From Hyphomicrobiales bacterium (GTDB taxonomy: Bacteria > Pseudomonadota > Alphaproteobacteria > Rhizobiales > Xanthobacteraceae), in NCBI GenBank assembly GCA_017304505.1, contig JAFKKQ010000059.1:1-12103 (forward strand): a DNA stretch of 12,103 bases. The letters run 5' to 3'. Of this stretch, positions 1 through 7,025 are shown one piece after another. The notes below the pieces were generated by a model. It was given only the letters and a program-made list of their open reading frames with translations, searched no databases and was not told where the DNA came from. Position numbers and translations under genes: made by a program. Numbering within the stretch: the stretch's first letter is position 1; each line of letters starts with the position of its first letter.

Positions 1-31
1 GTTCCTGCTCAAGCTGCGCGATATCGGTCAT
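1..31 (-). CDS. pheS: Phenylalanyl-tRNA synthetase alpha subunit, N-terminal fragment
   Basis: Only the first ten codons are inside the window, reading MTDIAQLEQE from an ATG at 31-29 and running off the left edge. This N-terminus resembles that of PheS proteins of related bacteria, and pheS is the expected gene after infC-rpmI-rplT in many bacteria. PheS would form the alpha2beta2 synthetase that charges tRNA-Phe in the cytoplasm. The call rests mostly on gene order because the visible peptide is so short. The 133 bases between rplT and this start hold a palindromic element but no gene. Confidence 0.65.
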   Translation of the reverse strand, partial: MTDIAQLEQE

Positions 32-111
32 GGCAAACCCGTTGCATGGGGGCATCATGGTCCGCGAAAGCGGATGATCCAATAACCCCTGTGCAGCGGA
101 CGTTCCAAAAC

Positions 112-152
112 CAGTGGTTACCGGATGCCCCGCCTGCGCGGGGCATGACAGG
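112..152. repeat. REP-like palindromic intergenic element
   Basis: The core is a perfect inverted repeat with 9-bp arms, ATGCCCCGC (125-133) and GCGGGGCAT (138-146), around a CTGC loop. The flanks (GGTTACCGG on one side, GACAGG on the other) resemble the short dispersed palindromes of the type TGTCATGCCC...GGGCATCC that I recall as common between genes in Bradyrhizobium relatives. There is no T-run after the stem on either strand, so it is not a classical intrinsic terminator, though it could stall RNA decay at the 3' end of the rplT message. Confidence 0.55.
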
Positions 153-164
153 TGAGTGATGGCC

Positions 165-530
165 TCAGGCCGCCGCCGGCAGCGCCGCCTTGGCCTTCTC
201 GACGATCACCTGGAATGCCGCCGGCTCGGCGATGGCGAGCTCGGACAGAACCTTGCGGTCCACGATGATGCCGGCCTTGGACATGCCGTCGATGAACTTC
301 GAGTAGTTCAGACCGAACGGACGGACGGCGGCGTTGATGCGCTGGATCCACAGCGCGCGGAAGCTGCGCTTTTTATTCTTGCGGTCGCGGTAGGCGTATT
401 GCTGCGCCTTCTCCATCGACTGCTTGGCGATACGGATGGTGTTGCGGCGCCGGCCGTAGTGGCCCTTGGTCGCCTTGAAGACCTTCTTGTGCTTGGCGTG
501 CGAGGTGACGCCGCGTTTGACGCGAGCCAT
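165..530 (-). CDS. rplT: 50S ribosomal protein L20
   Basis: The 121-residue product begins [16 protein letters not shown] and contains the family's conserved central run ([20 protein letters not shown], about residues 47-66), which makes the assignment secure. L20 binds 23S rRNA early in 50S assembly; in E. coli and Bacillus it also acts as an autogenous translational repressor of its own operon. The ATG at 530 is preceded by AGGAG seven bases upstream. It lies 70 bases after rpmI on the same strand, so the two are almost certainly co-transcribed. Length is normal for the family (about 118-121 residues), and the basic N-terminal tail is intact. Confidence 0.98.
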   Translation of the reverse strand: MARVKRGVTSHAKHKKVFKATKGHYGRRRNTIRIAKQSMEKAQQYAYRDRKNKKRSFRALWIQRINAAVRPFGLNYSKFIDGMSKAGIIVDRKVLSELAIAEPAAFQVIVEKAKAALPAAA

Positions 531-600
531 GATGAATCTCCTGAAGAATGAAACCTGCTACGGGGGCGCGAGCTGGCCGCCGATGCGGCCAAACGGTCCG

Positions 601-801
601 TCAGCCGTTGGGCAGGAAGAACTTGATGATGTTGTCGCCGTCGGCCTTGAACATCACGCGGGTGCCGCGGTGCTGGCGAATCTGCTTGTTGGTCCGCTTG
701 ATCATGCCGTGGCGCTTGCCGGCCATCGCCGACTTCACGTGACCGCCTGCGGTGATCTTGAAGCGCTTCTTGGCGCCCGACTTGGTCTTCAGCTTGGGCA
801 T
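601..801 (-). CDS. rpmI: 50S ribosomal protein L35
   Basis: The 66-residue product starts [20 protein letters not shown] and includes the typical [20 protein letters not shown] segment, which is diagnostic for L35 of the large ribosomal subunit. The start at 801 is chosen because AAGGAG sits six bases upstream and the family begins at MPKLKT; the reading frame stays open another 59 codons upstream, but that part is leader sequence. It is followed by rplT in the same direction. The leader from infC to this start is long (315 bases) and contains a terminator and a second hairpin, so separate control from infC is likely. Confidence 0.97.
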   Translation of the reverse strand: MPKLKTKSGAKKRFKITAGGHVKSAMAGKRHGMIKRTNKQIRQHRGTRVMFKADGDNIIKFFLPNG

Positions 802-950
802 TTTGCTCTCCTTCGATGCGGCGCGGACACAAGCCTTGCGGCCCGGTCCCGCCGGGGTGCTCGCCATGAGCGTTATGGCCATGAGCGTGCTGATGGATTT
901 CAGCCCCGCCGCCACGGCAGCCCTGTCAGCCGGGCGGCGAGAGGCCGGCG

Positions 951-978
951 TTATGACAGAGGCGGGCCGAAAAGACAA
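951..978 (-). promoter_or_regulatory. Possible promoter for rpmI-rplT
   Basis: On the minus strand TTGTCT (978-973) and TCATAA (956-951) are separated by 16 bases, a moderate match to a sigma-70-type promoter. It lies downstream of the infC terminator and about 150 bases before the rpmI start, where a promoter is needed if the terminator is efficient. The match is weak and the call is tentative. Confidence 0.35.
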
Positions 979-1035
979 CTGGAGGCCGGCCGGGGTACCT
1001 TTGGCCTGAACGCCAAAGGCGGGCGGAAACCGGCA

Positions 1036-1066
1036 AAAAGGGCCGGGAACGGTTTGTTCCCGGCCC
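1036..1066 (-). terminator. Intrinsic terminator after infC
   Basis: On the minus strand a perfect 11-bp GC-rich stem (GGGCCGGGAAC pairing with GTTCCCGGCCC, loop AAACC) occupies 1066-1040 and is followed directly by TTTTT (1039-1035). It sits 50 bases after the infC stop codon. This is a textbook Rho-independent terminator; partial read-through into rpmI-rplT, or regulated attenuation, remains possible. Confidence 0.88.
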
Positions 1067-1116
1067 CCTCATAGCCTTTGCCGTGTCTTTCAGGGCGGTA
1101 TCCGCCCCGTCCGCGG

Positions 1117-1656
1117 TCATCGCGGCGCCAGCACCATCACCATCTGGCGGCCCTCGACGCGGGGCTCGGACTCGACCTTGGCAAGCTTCAACGTGTCTTC
1201 CTTGACGCGATTCAAGAGCTTGGTGCCGAGCTCCTGGTGCGCCATCTCGCGGCCACGGAAACGGAGTGTGACCTTGACCTTGTCGCCATCCTCGAAGAAG
1301 CGCTCCATCGAGCGCATCTTCACCTGGTAATCGTGGTCGTCGATCATCGGCCGGAATTTGACCTCTTTGACCTCGACCACCTTCTGTTTCTTGCGGGCCT
1401 CGGCCTGCTTCTTCTGCTCCTGAAATTTGAACTTGCCGTAGTCGAGAATCTTGCAGACCGGCGGCGTGGCGTTCGGGGAAATCTCGACCAGATCAAGGCC
1501 GGCGTCTTGCGCCTTGGCCAAGGCTTCCGTGATGGGGACGGTTCCGAGGTTTTGACCGTCCTTGTCGATCAGGTGGACCTCACGAACGCGGATCTCTTCA
1601 TTGATGCGCGGGCCGTCTTTCTGGACGGGGACCGGCGCTCTCATCGGGCGACGAAT
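1117..1656 (-). CDS. infC: Translation initiation factor IF-3
   Basis: IF-3 binds the 30S subunit, prevents early subunit joining and checks start-codon pairing. The product has the IF-3 N-domain ([20 protein letters not shown]), the linker region with the conserved [20 protein letters not shown] segment (here [19 protein letters not shown]), and the C-domain ([17 protein letters not shown], then [19 protein letters not shown]). An ATG lies at 1644, but AAGGAG at nine bases upstream of an in-frame ATT (1656-1654) points to an AUU start, giving 179 residues ([10 protein letters not shown]...). A rare AUU start is the known basis of IF-3 autoregulation in E. coli. A promoter and a terminator flank it, so it may be transcribed alone. 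Confidence 0.97.
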   Translation of the reverse strand: MRRPMRAPVPVQKDGPRINEEIRVREVHLIDKDGQNLGTVPITEALAKAQDAGLDLVEISPNATPPVCKILDYGKFKFQEQKKQAEARKKQKVVEVKEVKFRPMIDDHDYQVKMRSMERFFEDGDKVKVTLRFRGREMAHQELGTKLLNRVKEDTLKLAKVESEPRVEGRQMVMVLAPR

Positions 1657-1689
1657 GGCGGCAAACTCCTTGTTGTTACGGACGCCCGG

Positions 1690-1718
1690 AGAATCGGGAC
1701 TGTCCGTTCATAAGTCAA
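1690..1718 (-). promoter_or_regulatory. Probable infC promoter
   Basis: On the minus strand TTGACT (1718-1713) and GATTCT (1695-1690) are 17 bases apart, ending about 34 bases before the proposed AUU start codon. The -35 box is good and the -10 box is mediocre. It lies in the 90-base gap between infC and the upstream glycosyltransferase, the right place for a promoter. Confidence 0.5.
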
Positions 1719-1746
1719 CGCTGATTCATGCTTAAATCGGCAACGC

Positions 1747-3090
1747 TCACGCGACTTTTTGCCGGGCTGTGACTTCGGCGTAAAGCTTCAGGATGAGGGC
1801 TGCACTGGTCTGGGCGTCGAAATAGCTGCGGACCCAGGCGCCCCCACGGGCCCCGATCGCCTGCTGCTCCGTCTCCGGCATCGAGAACAGCCGGATCACC
1901 GCGGCGGACAGCGCCGCCGCGTCGCCGGCGGGAAACCGCATTCCCGTGATGCGGTCGCTGGCGACTGCAGGCGCGGCAAGGATGACCTCAGGCCCGGCCC
2001 CAAGATTGGAAGCGATCACCGGCCGTCCCATCGCCTGCGCTTCCAACAGCGCGCGCTGAAGGCCCTCCGGCTGGACCGCCGCCGAAACCACGACTGCGGC
2101 TGCGGCATAGGCCGCCGGCAGATCGTCGATGCCCCCGGCGATGCGGACGACGTCGTTGGCGCCGGCCGCCAGCACGCGGTCCCACAGTTCGGCGGCGTAA
2201 TGCGTGTCCTGGTCTTCGGTGGCGAACACCACGACAAAACCCTTCAGTCCCATCGCTTTGAGTTGGCATGCGGCGTCCACCACCACATGATGGCCCTTGC
2301 GGCGGCGCATCCGGCCGACAACCAGGACGATCCGCCTGGTGTCGCGGATGCCCCAGGCGCGGCGCGCAGCGCCGACCCGGTCGGGCGATACGCTCGCCGG
2401 GTCGAAGCGGTCGATGTCGATGGAGAGCGGCACCACCGCGATGCGGTCCCACGGCGTGCCGTAGCGCTCGTGGACCAGGTCGGCGAGCTGGTCGCTCACG
2501 GCGATCACGCGATCGCCACGCGCCATGACGCTGTTATAAAGGCGCTTGAGCGCGTTCTGCTCCCGGAAGCCCTTGTACCAGGTGGTCAGGAACGGCATTC
2601 CGGTCGCGCGCGCGGCAAGACAGGCGCTCCATGCGGGTGCGCGTCCATGCGCATGGATAAGATCGCAGCGATGCGCGCGCACAAGGCGCTTGAGCGCGAA
2701 AGCATTGCGCAGCATCGTCAGCGGATTGCGGCTCGCGACGTTGAGCGTGACGCACCTTGCGCCGGCCGCGCGCGCCGTGTCCGTGAGGCGTCCGCCGCCC
2801 GAAGCGACAATGACGGTATGCCCGGCGGCGGCAAGGATGCGAACAAGCTCAAGCGCGCCCGCATCGGCGGCGCCTGCATGCAACGTTGGAACGACGACGA
2901 GAACGGTGAGGGTTGTATCGGCGCGCTTCGCCGCGGGCGGCGACGCAGCGGTGGATGCCGCGTCCGGCTCCGGGCGATCGGCAAGTGCCGATGCAACCGA
3001 TCGAACTGTCACCGCGCCCCCAAAAAAACCTGCTGCTGGTGTTGATTTTGCTCGCAAAGGCCGGCTGCCTTTGTCGATCGTTATGGTCAT
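1747..3090 (-). CDS. GT4-type glycosyltransferase
   Basis: A GT-B fold glycosyltransferase of the family-4 type, expected to move a sugar from an activated donor to a cell-surface glycan or lipid; substrate unknown. From the start MTITIDKGSR there is a variable N-terminal part of about 50 residues, then the acceptor-side Rossmann domain (TVLVVVPTLHAGAADAGALE), a DLIHAHGRAPAW motif, and the donor domain with VVGRMRRRKGHH (Arg and Lys that bind donor phosphates) and the E-x7-E type motif in PEGLQRALLEAQAMGRPVIA. The ATG at 3090 is preferred over 3114 because AAAGG lies just upstream. It follows the related gene at 3139-4333 by 48 bases and is probably in one unit with it. Catalytic motifs look intact. 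Confidence 0.88.
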   Translation of the reverse strand: MTITIDKGSRPLRAKSTPAAGFFGGAVTVRSVASALADRPEPDAASTAASPPAAKRADTTLTVLVVVPTLHAGAADAGALELVRILAAAGHTVIVASGGGRLTDTARAAGARCVTLNVASRNPLTMLRNAFALKRLVRAHRCDLIHAHGRAPAWSACLAARATGMPFLTTWYKGFREQNALKRLYNSVMARGDRVIAVSDQLADLVHERYGTPWDRIAVVPLSIDIDRFDPASVSPDRVGAARRAWGIRDTRRIVLVVGRMRRRKGHHVVVDAACQLKAMGLKGFVVVFATEDQDTHYAAELWDRVLAAGANDVVRIAGGIDDLPAAYAAAAVVVSAAVQPEGLQRALLEAQAMGRPVIASNLGAGPEVILAAPAVASDRITGMRFPAGDAAALSAAVIRLFSMPETEQQAIGARGGAWVRSYFDAQTSAALILKLYAEVTARQKVA

Positions 3091-3138
3091 AGTCGCCTTT
3101 GCCGACCCGCGCAATCGCGCCTGGAACGAGGTTGCAGC

Positions 3139-4333
3139 TCAGTCGTCGCTGTCGAGCAAAGAGGCATACACTTCGAGCGTGGCTGCGGTGGCTCGCTGCG
3201 GTGAAAACATGTATTCGGCGAATTGACGCGCCCGCGCCGCATGCGCGCGCTGGGCGTCGGCATCGAGCGCGAGAGCCGCCGCAATTGCGCTGGCGAGCTC
3301 CGCCGCGTTGCCGGGCGGAACCTCCCAGCCGGTGCGCAGATCCTCCGCGATGCGCGGCGGCGCCAAAAGATTTTCGGACAACGCGCCGACCGACGATGCG
3401 ATGACCGGCCGCGCCATGGCCTGCGCCTCCGCGACCGGGTGTCCATCGAGCGGTGCCGCGATGTAAGGCACCACGACCGTGTCGGCCGCAGCATAGACCG
3501 CGACCATATCGGCATGATGACCAACAATGCGAAACAGAGCATCGACGCCCCCGATGCGCGCCCGCTTCCAGAATTTGCGTACAAAACGACGATGGTGCTG
3601 GTCGTCGCCGACGAGAACAAAGGTCACACCCTGCATGCCGTTGCCGGCCAGGATGCGTGCCGCCTCGACCAGGGTCAGTTGGCCGTTCTGCGGCGCGATT
3701 GCTCCTGGCGCCACCGCGATCCGGGCCCCATGCGGAATCCCCCACGCCTGCCGCAGTTGCATCACGCGGTCCGGTGGCACGGTGGCGGGATCGAAATGGG
3801 TGAGGTCGAGACTGGGTGGAATGACGCCGATGCGCTCGGGTGGGATGCGGTGGCGCGCGATCATCGGCCGCGCGTTGAACATCGAGTGCGAGATCACGCG
3901 ATCGCCACGCGAGCCGCATGCGCGCGGCCGGCAAATCCGGAAGCTCCGTGACCAGATGAATGCCGTTGCGGCCGATTGCAATCTTTGCGATCCGTGCCGC
4001 GCCGGCGGTCCTGGCGTGGATGATATCCACGCGCTCGGCCGCCGAAAGCCGCCCCAGCGCGGTCGCGTCGGCACGCCGGTTGCGCAGGTTGAAAGCTGTG
4101 GCCATGAACGGCAGCCACTCGCCGCCGAAGCTCTCAAGTTCCTCGATCAATTCGCCGCGCTCGCCGGCAACGATCGCGCGGGCGCCGACCTGGACCAGCG
4201 CGCGTGCAACGTCGACGGCCGCGCGGGCCTTGGGCGCATCGCGAAGCGTCGTGACGACCTGCAGCACGGTCGACCCTGCAAGCGTGCGCGGCAGCACGCG
4301 AGGCTCGGTGACGTTTTCAGCGCCGGCCGTCAT
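3139..4333 (-). pseudogene. Glycosyltransferase family 4 gene with frameshift
   Basis: Two reading frames together encode one glycosyltransferase related to its downstream neighbour. Residues from MTAGAENVTEPRVLPRTLAG to ...LVTELPDLPAARM lie in one frame (4333 to about 3917); from SRGDRVISHSMFNARPMIAR to the stop at 3139 the protein continues one base out of phase. Compared with the neighbour, the segment before GDRVI is also about six to eight residues short, so a small deletion of roughly 20 bases fits. The donor domain differs from the neighbour: GAIAPQNGQL replaces GRMRRRKGHH, and the E-x7-E motif region is shorter (LDGHPVAEAQAMARP), so substrate or activity may differ even when intact. 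The start is chosen for AGGAG eleven bases upstream. Either a real pseudogene or a sequencing error. Confidence 0.8.
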
Positions 4334-4503
4334 TGCCTGGTTCGCTCCTGCTCCATCATGACGCTGAGCTTCGGTCCTCCTCTTGTTTTCTCTTTTCCTA
4401 TTTTTTCTTTTCCTGTTCTCTCTTGCACCCGATGATGACTCGCGGCGAAACAAGCGGATCGGCGTCCGGTGCGGCTGGTCGCCAGGAAGGTGTTGGACGG
4501 GAC
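4334..4503. other. Divergent intergenic region with polypyrimidine tract
   Basis: This 170-base gap separates the minus-strand glycosyltransferase gene from the plus-strand hydrolase, so it should hold promoters for both. Positions 4375-4424 are almost pure pyrimidine on the plus strand. Two near-identical 15-nt units (4386-4400 and 4401-4415, 13 of 15 matching) form the centre. No strong -35/-10 pair stands out. Confidence 0.55.
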
Positions 4504-5274
4504 ATGAGCGATTGTTGCCTGAAATCCATCGACGTGGGAACGGGAAAGGCCGCGCGCCGGATCGCGGTGCGAATCCGGGACGGTGCCGCGCCTGGTGTGT
4601 TCTGGCTCGGCGGCTTCAAGTCCGACATGCAAGGCACCAAGGCCGTCGCGCTCGATCGATGGGCGGATGCCAACGGCCGCGCCTGCATCCGCTTCGATTA
4701 TTCCGGTCACGGCGAGTCCGGCGGCGATTTCGCCGATGGCACCATTGGCCGCTGGCTCGAGGAAAGCGTTGCGGTGTTTGAATCGTTCGCGCGCGGTCCA
4801 CAGGTGGTGGTCGGCTCCTCGATGGGCGGCTGGCTTGCCTTGCTGTTGGCGCGCGAATTGAAGTCACGCGCGCCGGCAGGCTCGATCGCAGGCCTGGTGC
4901 TGATCGCGCCCGCCGTTGATTTCACCGAGGAATTGATGTGGAAGCGGTTCTCGCCGGAGATCAAGCGGCAGATCGAAACCACCGGCGCGTGGGAACGGCC
5001 GTCGGAGTATTCGGAGGCGCCTTACATGATCACGCGCGGCCTGATCGAGGAGGGCCGCAAGCATCTCCTGCTTGGCGGCTTGATCGAGACGAGCTGCCCG
5101 GTGTGCATCCTGCAAGGCGCGCAGGACCCCGATGTGCCGTGGCAGCATGCGATGGACCTGTCCTCACGGCTTGTGCGCGACGATGTGGTGCTGACGCTGG
5201 TGAAGGACGGCGATCATCGTCTGTCGCGCCCGGAGGATATCGAGCGGCTGATCGCGGCGGTGGCCGGATTCTAA
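4504..5274 (+). CDS. Alpha/beta hydrolase (ABHD10-like)
   Basis: A 256-residue serine hydrolase with the alpha/beta fold. The nucleophile elbow is GSSMGG with Ser106; the oxyanion-side motif is RFDYSGHGESGG (about residues 63-74); the acid is Asp208 or Asp210 in GAQDPDVP, and the base is His238 in GDHRL. The run of motifs FWLGGFKSDMQGTKA, RFDYSGHGESGG and GSSMGGW resembles mitochondrial ABHD10 and its bacterial relatives, which cleave acyl esters or thioesters; the natural substrate here is unknown. Start MSDCCLKS is chosen because homologous proteins begin near here, though in-frame ATGs at 4432 and 4435 would add 23-24 residues. No signal peptide, so cytoplasmic. Its stop overlaps the convergent GST stop. 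Confidence 0.88.
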   Translation: MSDCCLKSIDVGTGKAARRIAVRIRDGAAPGVFWLGGFKSDMQGTKAVALDRWADANGRACIRFDYSGHGESGGDFADGTIGRWLEESVAVFESFARGPQVVVGSSMGGWLALLLARELKSRAPAGSIAGLVLIAPAVDFTEELMWKRFSPEIKRQIETTGAWERPSEYSEAPYMITRGLIEEGRKHLLLGGLIETSCPVCILQGAQDPDVPWQHAMDLSSRLVRDDVVLTLVKDGDHRLSRPEDIERLIAAVAGF

Positions 5275-5963
5275 AAATCCAGGTCGGCGTAGGTCGAGGC
5301 TGGCGCCAGGCCCGGCCAGGTTTCGGCCAACAGCGCGCGGAATGACGGGCGGGATTTCACCCGCGCATACCAGTGCTTGGCTGCGTCGTCCTCGTTCCAC
5401 GGCACGTCGCCGAGATAATCGACCGCCGACAGGTGCGCGGCCGCGGCAAGATCGGCAAAGCTCATGCGATCGCCGGCGAGCCAGTCGCGCGTGCGTACCA
5501 GCCAGCCGATGTAGGCCAGATGATAGCGGACGTTGATGCGGGCCGCGCGGATCGCACTGGTGTCGGGCGGGCCGCCGCCCTGCTCGATCCGCATGTGCCG
5601 CTTGTAGAACCGCTCCATGACCAGCGGACCGCTGACCTCGGCGAAAAACTTCTCGTTGAACCAGGCGGCAAGCCTGCGCACCTCGATCCGACGCGTCGGC
5701 TCCTCCGGGAGCAGCCGGCCCTCATTGCGTTCGGCGCCGCGGGTTTCGTCGAGGAACTCCGCGATGATGGCGGCACCGGGTACCGGCGGGCAGCCTTCCG
5801 CGACCAGCACCGGCGTGGTCGCCGCCGGGTTGAGAATCAGGAATTCTTCTCGGCGTTCCCAGACCCGTTCTTCGACGGTGCGGTGCTCGAGTTGATGCTC
5901 GGCGAGCGCCAGCCGGATGAAACGTGAATGGGGACAGAAGGGATGATGAAAAAGTGTCAGCAT
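5271..5963 (-). CDS. Glutathione S-transferase family protein
   Basis: A 230-residue cytosolic GST-like protein. The N-terminal thioredoxin-like domain shows FHHPFCPHSRFIRLALAEH and the cis-proline loop NPAATTPVLV; the C-terminal helical domain carries the N-capping box MSFADLAAAAHL. Such proteins conjugate glutathione to electrophiles or act as glutathione-dependent reductases or isomerases; no substrate can be named. A Cys at residue 10 (HPFCPHS) could serve as the catalytic residue instead of Ser or Tyr. The gene converges with the hydrolase and their stop codons share bases at 5272-5273, leaving no room for a terminator between them. Confidence 0.87.
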   Translation of the reverse strand: MLTLFHHPFCPHSRFIRLALAEHQLEHRTVEERVWERREEFLILNPAATTPVLVAEGCPPVPGAAIIAEFLDETRGAERNEGRLLPEEPTRRIEVRRLAAWFNEKFFAEVSGPLVMERFYKRHMRIEQGGGPPDTSAIRAARINVRYHLAYIGWLVRTRDWLAGDRMSFADLAAAAHLSAVDYLGDVPWNEDDAAKHWYARVKSRPSFRALLAETWPGLAPASTYADLDF

Positions 5964-6193
5964 GTCGCCAGGAAGTTGGTGCCGACGCGGCGGGAATCAG
6001 CAGCACGCAATTTTAACAGGCCACGGCGGAAGTCCCAACCTGTCATTGCCGCTAATGGTGCCTTGTCCCGCCCGAAAACCGGCGTCGAGCCTTCTGTTGA
6101 GCGCCCCTTCGCCGCCATTGCGTTGGGCGGGCGCTTGCGCGACAAGCACCGATCGCGATTCCACCGCCGCCATCCGTCTCGCCGGAGCCTTTC
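5964..6193. other. Divergent intergenic region before uppP
   Basis: This 230-base gap lies between the divergent GST and uppP starts. I see no gene, repeat or clear sigma-70 promoter in it beyond the uppP ribosome binding site near 6184. The long minus-strand open frame covering it continues antisense through uppP and is not a gene. Confidence 0.5.
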
Positions 6194-7000
6194 ATGATCT
6201 TCGATGTGATCAAGGCGATTGTCCTCGGCATCGTCGAGGGCCTGACCGAATTCATCCCTGTTTCCTCCACCGGGCACTTGCTGCTGGTGGAGCGGTTTTT
6301 CGGATTCGCCGACGAGGACTTCGGCAAGACCTTCGCGGTGCTGATCCAGTTCGGCGCCATCCTGGCGCTGCTGTCGATTTATTTCGGCCGATTGTGGCAG
6401 CTCGCGACCGGCTTCTTCGTCGATCCCAAGGCGCGGCGGTTCGTGATCGGTGTGCTGCTGTCGTTCCTGCCGGCCGCGGTGGTGGGGGCGCTGGCACACG
6501 ACTTCATCAAGACGGTGCTGTTCAACGAGTGGCTGATCTGCTTCACGCTGATCGTTGGCGGCGCGGTGCTGTTGTGGATCGACATGCTTGTTCTGCAGCC
6601 GCGCTATCGCGATGCCCAGACCTTCACCCTGCCGATGTATTTCATCATCGGCGTTGTCCAGTGCGTCGCCATGATCCCCGGCGTGTCGCGTTCGGGCGCG
6701 ACCATTGTTGGCGCCATGCTGCTTGGAGCCGACCGCCGCTCGGCCGCCGAGTTCTCGTTCTGGCTTGCCATGCCAACGATGGCGGGCGCCTTCGCCTATG
6801 ATCTCTACAAGTCCCATGCGAGCATGAGCGAAGGCAACATGATCATCGTCGGCGTCGGCTTTGCTGTATCGTTCGTCTGTGCCTGGGTCGTGGTGAAGAC
6901 GTTTCTTGGCTACGTGCAGCGTCACGGCTTCGCGCTGTTTGCATGGTGGCGCGTGATCGTGGGCTCGCTGGGGCTGATCGGGCTGGCCCTGGGCCGGTAA
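6194..7000 (+). CDS. uppP: Undecaprenyl-diphosphatase UppP (BacA family)
   Basis: This integral membrane phosphatase removes one phosphate from undecaprenyl diphosphate, recycling the lipid carrier for peptidoglycan and surface polysaccharides; overproduction gives bacitracin resistance. The 268-residue product has the two signature motifs: [19 protein letters not shown] near the N-terminus (with the catalytic glutamates and His) and [11 protein letters not shown] in the second half. Several hydrophobic spans are visible (for example [20 protein letters not shown] and [17 protein letters not shown]). GGAG lies six bases before the ATG. Length and motifs are normal for the family, so activity is expected. 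Confidence 0.97.
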   Translation: MIFDVIKAIVLGIVEGLTEFIPVSSTGHLLLVERFFGFADEDFGKTFAVLIQFGAILALLSIYFGRLWQLATGFFVDPKARRFVIGVLLSFLPAAVVGALAHDFIKTVLFNEWLICFTLIVGGAVLLWIDMLVLQPRYRDAQTFTLPMYFIIGVVQCVAMIPGVSRSGATIVGAMLLGADRRSAAEFSFWLAMPTMAGAFAYDLYKSHASMSEGNMIIVGVGFAVSFVCAWVVVKTFLGYVQRHGFALFAWWRVIVGSLGLIGLALGR

Positions 7001-7025
7001 CGCCGCGCCAAACGCGCGGGCTGCG

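Larger units (their letters stand above)
802..1116 (-). other. Intergenic leader between infC and rpmI
   Basis: This 315-base stretch has no gene. On the minus strand it holds, in order, the intrinsic terminator after infC (1066-1036), a second hairpin with 8-bp arms (CCTTTGGC 998-1005, GCCAAAGG 1012-1019, loop CTGAAC), a possible promoter, and a near-perfect 15-nt tandem repeat (GCCATGAGCGT at 863-873 and again at 878-888). The open reading frame in phase with rpmI here lacks a ribosome binding site and homology, so it is treated as leader. Confidence 0.6.

Noticed and set aside
61..74. TCCGC-GAAA-GCGGA hairpin before pheS as an attenuator
   Set aside because: The stem is only 5 bp, has no T-run and no leader peptide rich in Phe codons is visible.
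802..978. N-terminal extension of rpmI
   Set aside because: The frame is open, but L35 starts at MPKLKT, the ribosome site is at 801, and the extension is low-complexity leader.
1759..3045. 428-codon plus-strand open frame opposite the glycosyltransferase
   Set aside because: It is antisense to a gene with clear GT4 motifs; its composition is biased and no motif is visible.
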